22,285 nucleotides of DNA, taken from the NCBI RefSeq assembly GCF_024699075.1, contig NZ_JAILQF010000417.1, positions 1 to 22,285 of the forward strand. Reading direction: 5' to 3'. The position numbers and the translations under genes are program-made. The notes beneath the pieces were generated by a model. It was not told the origin of the DNA and made no database searches. It was given only the letters and a program-made list of their open reading frames with translations. Each line of letters opens with the position of its first letter. The stretch's first letter is position 1. Source of the DNA: Butyrivibrio sp. Its GTDB lineage: Bacteria; Bacillota_A; Clostridia; Lachnospirales; Lachnospiraceae. Below are positions 15,865-22,285 of this stretch, one piece after another.

Positions 15865-17778
15865 ATGAATTCTGAATTCAAGAAGAAGATGCACACGGCC
15901 CTTTTAGCAATTTTTTTGTTACTGGTTATGTGCATTATTATACAGTACTTTAGCATATCAACTTTTAATTCAACATTACATACTTATAGCAGCGTTGATG
16001 CAGACTCACTTGATGATGTGTCGGCTAAGACTTCCATGGATATTCACTACAGGGGGAGTAATACATCCAGCTGGATCAAGAGAGATCTTGATATATATGG
16101 AATTATTTCAGATGCCCGCGTATTTAATGGAACTACAAGTTCTATCAGTTCATGGACACTTAGAGTCAATATAAAGGGACCCTGCTATCTTAATCAGTTC
16201 TGGAATGGTGATGTTGAGATTCATCAGAATGTAGGCAAGGATAATGAGGTAGTGCAGACCATCAATCTTGCCAATTATGATGAAGAAGATATAAAGCTTG
16301 AGTTTATGAAGGATGAGTCAGATCTTCTGATTCCGCTTGATGAAGGTGATTACATTGTATATTATCCTGAGGAAAGTATGCGTGAGATGCCTATCAAGCC
16401 GGGAGATGAGACTGTTGTAGGATTTATCGTTTACTATGAAGACAGCGTAGATCTTTCAGATTATACTTTCTATTATTATTTCCACAAAAATTATTATGAA
16501 GGTCCTATATCCCTTGTTATAGGTCTTTTGCTTGTATGGGAATTTTTTGCACTTGGTATGTATTTTACTGCAGCTTATGTTTATAAAAGGGCAGATAGGG
16601 AGATGGAGCTTCGTAAGTCCGGTCTTTCCAGCATGTCAGGTCTTTATACTATCATTTATATAGTTGATATAGTCGAAGACAGGATAATACCTGTCAGCTT
16701 CCCTGAAGGTCTTGATAAGGATCGCCCTAAAAATCTTGGTGCCAATGAGCAGTTCAAGAACTTGTACAGATATTATGCTGCAGAGTCATATGTTGAGCCT
16801 TTGCTTGAATTTGGTGACCTTACAACTCTTCCTGAGAGAATGAAGAATAGGAATAGTATATCAATTGAATATATAAGCAAGAGATTTGGATGGAGCAGGA
16901 TCCGTCTTATTGATATGGATGCAGGTTCAGGAAGACCGGTTGAGAAAGTTTTATTTACAATCGAACAGATCAATGATGAAAAGAAAGAAATAGATAAGAT
17001 CCTTAGCCAGGTTGAAAGAGCAGAATCAGAAAGTAAGATCAAGAGTGCATTTCTTGCAAGTATATCAAGGGAGATCAAAACTCCTATTAATGTAATGATC
17101 AAACTCACAGATCTTATATTAAATCGGACTGATGATAAGAATATTGAATCTTATGCAAAGTCTGTTATAAGTTCCGGAAAGGTGCTTATGGCAGAAGTTG
17201 ACAGTGTTATAGATTATTCTAATCTAGAGGTTGGAGAGCTTGTGCTTAAGCCGGATGATTATTCATTAAGAGAGTTTCTTGATGAGATATATGAGCTTAT
17301 TGCGCCAAGGGTCAAATATACAGGAATTGATTACCAGACAGATATCACAGAGACAATTCCTGATAAGCTACATGGAGACTATGTAAGACTCAGACAGGTT
17401 CTTATTAATCTTATAATGTATACGATAAGCCGTAATAGAAATGGCGGAATCCGACTTGGAATATATGGAAAGATTGTTGGTGATTCCAAGGTTCATCTTC
17501 TTATAACAGTTAAGGAAGTAGAATCAAGCACTGAGCCGGACGAGAAGATCAAATATTACCATAAGTATATGGAGGCGGACAATAACTACCATAGAGAAAG
17601 AGAAAGCGGTATAAGCATGGACCTTATAGAGGGACTTTTGGATGCAATGGGGTCCAGCCTTAGTATTACTGACACCTATGGTAATGGCAATGACTTCTAC
17701 TTTGAAATAGATCAGGATATAGTTGATAGAAATCCGATTGGGGAATATGTCCCCAGAGAAAGTGAGATAATCTGGTAA
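15865..17778 (+). CDS. Membrane sensor with beta-sandwich ectodomain and degenerate (pseudo) histidine-kinase core
   Basis: Of 637 residues, a TM helix at about 10-31 leads to an extracytoplasmic domain (about 55-205) rich in Trp/Tyr, with ARVFNGTTSSISSWTLRV, YLNQFWNGDVEI and PGDETVVGFIVYYED, a CBM2-like spacing. A second TM lies at about 213-240. A PAS-like region (about 258-370) and a short coiled coil follow. The kinase core has FLASISREIKTPINVM at 396-411, where the phosphoacceptor His of the usual SHExRTP box is Arg402. In the ATPase domain the N-box NLIMYT has Tyr519 for the Mg-binding Asn, and the DxGxG and GxGLGL boxes are not recognisable. Autophosphorylation is therefore unlikely. 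ATG 15865 has GGGGAG at 15855-15860. It abuts the HD-GYP gene, which it may regulate by direct contact. Confidence 0.85.
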   Translation: MNSEFKKKMHTALLAIFLLLVMCIIIQYFSISTFNSTLHTYSSVDADSLDDVSAKTSMDIHYRGSNTSSWIKRDLDIYGIISDARVFNGTTSSISSWTLRVNIKGPCYLNQFWNGDVEIHQNVGKDNEVVQTINLANYDEEDIKLEFMKDESDLLIPLDEGDYIVYYPEESMREMPIKPGDETVVGFIVYYEDSVDLSDYTFYYYFHKNYYEGPISLVIGLLLVWEFFALGMYFTAAYVYKRADREMELRKSGLSSMSGLYTIIYIVDIVEDRIIPVSFPEGLDKDRPKNLGANEQFKNLYRYYAAESYVEPLLEFGDLTTLPERMKNRNSISIEYISKRFGWSRIRLIDMDAGSGRPVEKVLFTIEQINDEKKEIDKILSQVERAESESKIKSAFLASISREIKTPINVMIKLTDLILNRTDDKNIESYAKSVISSGKVLMAEVDSVIDYSNLEVGELVLKPDDYSLREFLDEIYELIAPRVKYTGIDYQTDITETIPDKLHGDYVRLRQVLINLIMYTISRNRNGGIRLGIYGKIVGDSKVHLLITVKEVESSTEPDEKIKYYHKYMEADNNYHRERESGISMDLIEGLLDAMGSSLSITDTYGNGNDFYFEIDQDIVDRNPIGEYVPRESEIIW

Positions 17779-19512
17779 ATGATTACTTCTTATTTTGGTT
17801 TACTTCTGATTATTTCTGTGCTTGTTATTATTTATATGGCTCAGAAAAACTATGAGAATATTGATATATATTACTGGACACTTGTTATCCTTGTTCCGGT
17901 AGTAATACTTGGATACTGGCTTAAGACAAGGGTTACTACTGTAGAGGGAGCTAAGCTGTGCTTTTGTTTTATATATTTGGACAGTACAGTTCTACTTACA
18001 GCAGTTATCTTTAACATAATGCGTTTTGTGGGTTTATCCATAAGATCGTGGATGAAGATCATAGCCTATTTCGCAGCTTTCCTTCATATGTTCATCATAT
18101 GGCTATGTTTTGACAATGACTTGTATTATAAGAGCATGACTCTTGTAGATACAGGCATGGGTACGGCGACCAAGATGATAAGCGGACCTCTAATGGCGAT
18201 TCACTGGATATATCTTACGATTGTACTTGGAATAATGCTTGCACTTATGATCGTAGCATTTGTCAAAAAAGGTACTTATTCACGTAGAACTCTTGCTTTA
18301 TATTCAATTCTGACTGGACTTGGAATATTTGTATATGTCATAGAGAAACTCATGGATGTTGACTTTTCCAATCTTCCGGCACTTTATGCAACTGCGGATG
18401 TTCTTATTGCTCTTAACTATGATCATGCTCATACTCATGACATAGCCTGCCTTATATCTGAGCAGCAGAAATATCATGGAACTAAAGGATATGTTGCATT
18501 TGACCTTGATAAGAACTTCCTTAGCTGCAATACCAAGATATATGACTTTATTCCGGAATTAAGGACTCAAATAGTTGATGAGATGCTTCCTGCAGAAAGC
18601 GAGCTAAGATCAATCTTCTACAGTCTTATAGATGATTACAGAAGAGACATTAAGAATGTCAAAAAATTCAATCGTGGTGATATGATCTGCCAGTGTGAGA
18701 TTTCAGAATTCTCTATAAGAAAAGATGGCAAGATCCAGGGATATCTTTTTGATATTGACGATGTTACTGAAGAAGAGAAGATTCTTCAGGTTATGAAAGA
18801 CTATAATAGTACCCTTAACAAGGAAGTTGACCAGAAGACTGAGAATATCAAGAATATTCAGGAAAAAGTTGTTCTTGGCCTTGCGAACATGGTCGAGAAC
18901 AGAGATAACAATACAGGCGGTCATGTAAAGCGTACCAGTGATCTTATAAAGATAGTCGTTAATGAAGCCAAAAAGCAGGGAGTTTATAACATATCCGAGC
19001 AGTATGCTGAGGATATAGTAAGAGCGGCTCCTATGCATGATATAGGCAAGATCACTATTGAGAATTCTATCCTTTGTAAGCCGGGAGATCTGACTAAGGA
19101 AGAATTCGATATAATGAAGACTCATTCGGTTAAGAGTGGCGAATTTGTTAATCTCATTTTGAAGGGCGTTGAAGAAAAGCATTTTGTAGATGTAGCTTAT
19201 AATGTTGCAAGATATCATCATGAAAGATGGGACGGAAGAGGATACCCGGAAGGTCTTGTAGGAGAGATGATACCTTTAGAAGCAAGGCTTATGGCTATTG
19301 CAGATGTCTACGATGCACTTGTAAGTCAGCGCTATTACAAAAAGGCTATCAAATATGAAGAAGCTGCCAAGATCATGATAGATGGTATGGGCAGTCAGTT
19401 TGATCCTAATATGCTTAGTGTTTTCATGGGATGCAGACAAGAGCTTGAAGATTATTATATGCATATCCAGGAAGAGGAAAAGGCTGATGATGAAAAGCTT
19501 CTTATAAGCTGA
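17779..19512 (+). CDS. 7TM-PAS-HD-GYP protein, probable c-di-GMP phosphodiesterase
   Basis: The N-terminal 215 residues carry about seven hydrophobic segments, like the 7TM module of some histidine kinases. Residues about 235-330 are PAS-like (GYVAFDLDKNFLSCN, then LFDIDDVTEEEK). A coiled coil (about 330-362) leads to the HD-GYP domain: LANMVENRDNNTGGHVKR (368-385), MHDIGKI (419-425, H420/D421/K424) and RYHHERWDGRGYPEGL (478-493) with the complete GYP signature. RLMAIADVYDAL (503-514) is also canonical. All metal ligands appear present, so hydrolysis of cyclic di-GMP in the cytoplasm is likely. ATG 17779 immediately follows the preceding TAA, so expression depends on the pseudo-kinase gene. 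No receiver domain is present, so a classical phosphorelay to this protein is not expected. Confidence 0.9.
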   Translation: MITSYFGLLLIISVLVIIYMAQKNYENIDIYYWTLVILVPVVILGYWLKTRVTTVEGAKLCFCFIYLDSTVLLTAVIFNIMRFVGLSIRSWMKIIAYFAAFLHMFIIWLCFDNDLYYKSMTLVDTGMGTATKMISGPLMAIHWIYLTIVLGIMLALMIVAFVKKGTYSRRTLALYSILTGLGIFVYVIEKLMDVDFSNLPALYATADVLIALNYDHAHTHDIACLISEQQKYHGTKGYVAFDLDKNFLSCNTKIYDFIPELRTQIVDEMLPAESELRSIFYSLIDDYRRDIKNVKKFNRGDMICQCEISEFSIRKDGKIQGYLFDIDDVTEEEKILQVMKDYNSTLNKEVDQKTENIKNIQEKVVLGLANMVENRDNNTGGHVKRTSDLIKIVVNEAKKQGVYNISEQYAEDIVRAAPMHDIGKITIENSILCKPGDLTKEEFDIMKTHSVKSGEFVNLILKGVEEKHFVDVAYNVARYHHERWDGRGYPEGLVGEMIPLEARLMAIADVYDALVSQRYYKKAIKYEEAAKIMIDGMGSQFDPNMLSVFMGCRQELEDYYMHIQEEEKADDEKLLIS

Positions 19513-19545
19513 TGTATTGGCTTTTAATTAAATAAAAACTGTATT

Positions 19546-19593
19546 AAACAGACATGTATTGGCTATCTGGCTTTACATGTCTGTTTTATTTTT
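19546..19593 (+). terminator. Intrinsic terminator after the HD-GYP gene
   Basis: AAACAGACATGTA (19546-19558) pairs perfectly with TACATGTCTGTTT (19574-19586) around a 15-base loop and is followed by TTTTATTTTT (19584-19593). It starts 33 bases after the stop codon. The structure ends the signalling operon and insulates the beta-glucosidase gene. Confidence 0.85.
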
Positions 19594-19670
19594 GGCTTGT
19601 CAGTTTTAATTTTTTGAATTTCACCTCTTTTATTTATGAATCTTATATGAGATAATCTATATATCGAATA

Positions 19671-19686
19671 CGGGACACGTGTTCCG
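19671..19686. promoter_or_regulatory. Palindromic candidate operator upstream of beta-glucosidase
   Basis: The 16-base CGGGACACGTGTTCCG is palindromic with one mismatched pair, centred on CG, 46 bases before the start codon. Such even palindromes are typical of LacI/GalR-type repressor sites, which often control glycosidase genes. Possible -10 boxes flank it (GATAAT 19651, TATAAC 19688), but no convincing -35 is seen. No regulator gene is in the window. Confidence 0.4.
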
Positions 19687-19731
19687 TTATAACAAAGCAA
19701 AAATCTATATAATGCAGGAGGTTACTAGCAT

Positions 19732-22254
19732 ATGGGAAAGTTTTATGCACTTACTTCTGATGAAGTGACAGTTCTGGAGAAGGAGAATCAGGCACTTGTC
19801 AGATCATTGGCCGGAGAATGTATGGTCGTACTTGAAAATGATGGCGCTCTTCCTCTTAAGAAAGAGGAAAGAACAATCGCTTTATATGGAAGCGGTGCCA
19901 GAAATACCGTAAAGGGTGGTACGGGTTCAGGCGATGTTAACTCAAGGGAAGTTATCAATATCTATGAAGGACTTAAGACAGCAGGATTTAAGATATTATC
20001 TGATGACTGGCTTGATAAGTATGATAAAAAGCTTGAGGATGCGCAAAAGGAATATATGGCTGAGATCAATAAGAAGGCACAAGAACAGCATGTTCCTCCT
20101 ATTATGGTCATGTTCTCCAATCCTTTTACAGGTCCTTCTGAAGATCTTATAACAGAGGTAAAGAATGCTGATACTGCAATTTATGTTATCAGTCGTAATT
20201 CTGGCGAAGGTGCTGACAGATTTAATGTCAAAAAGGACTATGAACTTGATGATGCTGAGGTTTCTAATATAAAGTTCCTTGCACAAAACTACAAAAAGAC
20301 TATCGTTCTTTTAAATACAGGCGCAGTTATTGATACAAAGCCTCTTAGAAATACTGAAGGTATAAATGCTGTAATGATAGTAGGTCAGATGGGTAATATT
20401 GGAGGACATATAGTTGCTGATGTTCTTACAGGTAAGTCAGTTCCTTCAGGTAAGCTTACTGATACCTGGGCTGAAAATTATAGTGATTATCCATCATCCG
20501 AGACTTTTAGCCATAACAATGGAAATATTGATGACGAATATTATACAGAAGGTATATATGTTGGTTACAGATATTTTGATACTTTTGGTATTAAGCCTGC
20601 TTATCCATTTGGATATGGTAAGGGTTATACAGACTTTTCATGCGAAGTTGAAAATGTAATTGCTGATGAGAATAAGGTATACGTATCTGTAGCAGTTACC
20701 AATACCGGTAAAGAATTTGCAGGACGTGAAGTTGTGCAGGTTTATGTGACAGCCCCTGAAGGAAGTATAGAAAAGCCTTTAAAGGAACTTAGAGGATTTG
20801 CAAAGACAAGTCTTCTTGGACCTTCACAAAAAGAGACAGTTACAATCTCTTTTGACACTAAGAGCATGGCTTCATATGATACAGCTAAAGCTTCCTATGT
20901 ACTTGAAAAAGGCGAATATATAGTAAGAGTAGGTAATAATTGTGAGAATACTACACTAGCTGCAGTTCTTGTGCTTGATGAGGATGTAACTACAATTAAA
21001 TGCCGTAACCTCTTTAAGATGGATGAAGCTGTAGAAGAGATACATGCTCCTAAGAGAGCTCTGGAGGATGTAAGTTCTCTTAAACATATAGAGCTCAATA
21101 GTTCTAAATTTGTAACTACTACAATAGAGTATCAGACAGATCGTCCTGTTCTTGTGGATAATCGTAAAGACCAAAAGCTTACAATGGACGATGTAAAAAA
21201 TGGTAAAGCAACCCTTGATGAACTTATAGCGCAGCTGTCCTTGGAAGAAATGGCAGGTCTTTGTGTTGGACTTTATGATAAGAGTTCAACTAATGTAGTA
21301 GGTTCTGCTTCAGGTTCAGTGGTAGGTGCTGCCGGAGAGACAATAGGCATTCCTGACAGGAAGATCATTCCTACAATTAATGCTGACGGCCCTGCAGGTC
21401 TTAGACTCCAGCCTCACTTTAAAGCTACTAAAGATGATGTAGTTCTTCCTGGCGGAGAGGTATTTGGTATGTCCAGGAATCCTTTCCCTGAGGATACACC
21501 TTCAGATGCAATTGATTATTATCAGTACTGTACAGCTATTCCGATCGCATCTACTCTAGCTCAGTCTTGGGATATGGATCTTATAGAGAAGATGGGCCGT
21601 GCAGTAGGTAAGGAAATGAAGCAGTTCCATGTTCATCTGTGGCTTGCACCTGGTATGAACATTCACAGAAACCCTCTTTGCGGACGTAACTTTGAATACT
21701 ATTCTGAGGATCCTTTTGTTTCAGGTATGTGCGCAGCAGCAGATACAAGGGGTGTTCAGAGTTTTGCAGGACAGGGAACTACAATTAAACACTTTGCAGC
21801 TAACTCACAGGAAGATAATCGTATGTACAATAATGCTCATATTTCAGAGAGAGCTATGCGTGAGATATATCTGCGCGGCTTTGAGATAGCGGTTAAGACA
21901 TCTCAGCCTCTTTCACTTATGACATCCTACAACCTTATAAATGGTATACATTCTGCCAATAATAAGGACCTTCTCCAGGGAGCACTTCGTGATGAATGGG
22001 GATTCAAAGGATTTGTAATGACTGACTGGTTCTCAAGCCAGGATGCACAGTCTATGGGATTTGCACCTGCAAATGTTAAGTATCCAAGTGCATCCAGTCC
22101 TGATTGTATAGCAGCTGGTAATGATGTTCAGATGCCCGGATCTAAAGGCAATGTTGACGATATTATAAGCGGTGTTAATGAAGGAAAGATCACACTTGGT
22201 GATGTTCAGTTCTGTGTTAGAAATATCCTTGGTGTTGTAGCTTTGTGTGACTGA
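19732..22254 (+). CDS. Beta-glucosidase, GH3, with permuted domain order
   Basis: At 840 residues, the order is the reverse of most GH3 enzymes. First comes the alpha/beta-sandwich domain (about 20-250: VVLENDGALPL, ALYGSGARNTVKGGTGSGDV, and ISRNSGEGADR with candidate acid/base E159). Next is a fibronectin-III-like domain (about 305-415: VAVTNTGKEFAGREVVQVYV). Last is the (beta/alpha)8 domain (about 490-835), with INADGPAGLR, GRNFEYYSEDP, IKHFAANSQEDNR and GFVMTDW, where D765 is the nucleophile. This order is known from Butyrivibrio fibrisolvens and Ruminococcus beta-glucosidases. No signal peptide is present, so it should hydrolyse imported cellobiose or other beta-glucosides in the cytoplasm. 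ATG 19732 has AGGAGG at 19716-19721. It stands alone behind a terminator. The gene is complete, and the 31 bases after it hold nothing recognisable. Confidence 0.92.
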   Translation: MGKFYALTSDEVTVLEKENQALVRSLAGECMVVLENDGALPLKKEERTIALYGSGARNTVKGGTGSGDVNSREVINIYEGLKTAGFKILSDDWLDKYDKKLEDAQKEYMAEINKKAQEQHVPPIMVMFSNPFTGPSEDLITEVKNADTAIYVISRNSGEGADRFNVKKDYELDDAEVSNIKFLAQNYKKTIVLLNTGAVIDTKPLRNTEGINAVMIVGQMGNIGGHIVADVLTGKSVPSGKLTDTWAENYSDYPSSETFSHNNGNIDDEYYTEGIYVGYRYFDTFGIKPAYPFGYGKGYTDFSCEVENVIADENKVYVSVAVTNTGKEFAGREVVQVYVTAPEGSIEKPLKELRGFAKTSLLGPSQKETVTISFDTKSMASYDTAKASYVLEKGEYIVRVGNNCENTTLAAVLVLDEDVTTIKCRNLFKMDEAVEEIHAPKRALEDVSSLKHIELNSSKFVTTTIEYQTDRPVLVDNRKDQKLTMDDVKNGKATLDELIAQLSLEEMAGLCVGLYDKSSTNVVGSASGSVVGAAGETIGIPDRKIIPTINADGPAGLRLQPHFKATKDDVVLPGGEVFGMSRNPFPEDTPSDAIDYYQYCTAIPIASTLAQSWDMDLIEKMGRAVGKEMKQFHVHLWLAPGMNIHRNPLCGRNFEYYSEDPFVSGMCAAADTRGVQSFAGQGTTIKHFAANSQEDNRMYNNAHISERAMREIYLRGFEIAVKTSQPLSLMTSYNLINGIHSANNKDLLQGALRDEWGFKGFVMTDWFSSQDAQSMGFAPANVKYPSASSPDCIAAGNDVQMPGSKGNVDDIISGVNEGKITLGDVQFCVRNILGVVALCD

Positions 22255-22285
22255 TAAGGGCTGTGATTTGTAGTTATTAAGAATT

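Noticed and set aside
18703..19221. 172-codon minus-strand open frame
   Set aside because: It is antisense to the HD-GYP domain, whose catalytic motifs fix the coding strand.
19708..19713. TATAAT as promoter of the beta-glucosidase gene
   Set aside because: It lies 3 bases before the AGGAGG ribosome binding site, so a transcript starting there would lose the site.

Overview
The window is low-GC, tightly packed and entirely plus-strand. It suggests a Lachnospiraceae (Butyrivibrio/Pseudobutyrivibrio-like) Firmicute. The reasons are AGGAGG-type ribosome binding sites, a domain-permuted GH3 beta-glucosidase of the type known from Butyrivibrio, an ABC-exported surface-glycan cluster without lipid A genes, and a 7TM/HD-GYP c-di-GMP protein. 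The taxonomic call is inference.

Positions 1-4105 hold a polyprenyl-sugar/glycosyltransferase module: the C-terminal end of a GT-C-like membrane protein, a two-TM SH3-like protein, a DPM1-type GT2 with membrane anchors, a GT4-like GT-B enzyme and an EpsE-type GT2. Genes overlap or nearly touch, so they look like one operon. Positions 4106-5129 are about 1 kb of AT-rich sequence without an intact gene; it holds two tandem small hairpins and what may be a decayed reading frame.

Positions 5130-11768 form a five-gene block whose codon use (many TTG/TTA leucines) differs from the CTT-rich flanks. It encodes a large HAD-domain protein, a sialyltransferase/polysialyltransferase-like protein, a KdsB-like CMP-ulosonate synthetase, a DRE-TIM (HMGL/hydroxy-oxovalerate aldolase-like) enzyme fused to a Rossmann-like domain, and a HAD phosphatase. 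Together these read as a pathway that makes, CMP-activates and transfers a 3-deoxy-2-ulosonic acid, with a pyruvate-type aldolase where a PEP-dependent KdsA/NeuB synthase would be expected. This is the most novel-looking part of the window.

Positions 11810-15436 encode export and further assembly: an ABC-2 permease with an unusual N-terminal membrane extension, its ATPase, and a GlfT2-like galactofuranosyltransferase. Next is a 428-base gap with a 233-base near-perfect inverted repeat and a strong hairpin in the leader of the next operon.

Positions 15865-19512 are a two-gene signalling operon. The first product has a Trp/Tyr-rich extracytoplasmic beta domain and a histidine-kinase core whose phospho-acceptor His and ATP-binding motifs are lost. 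The second is a 7TM-PAS-HD-GYP c-di-GMP phosphodiesterase. A clear terminator follows. The window ends with a full-length, circularly permuted, cytoplasmic GH3 beta-glucosidase (19732-22254) with a palindromic candidate operator upstream. No RNA genes, insertion sequences or CRISPR arrays were seen.
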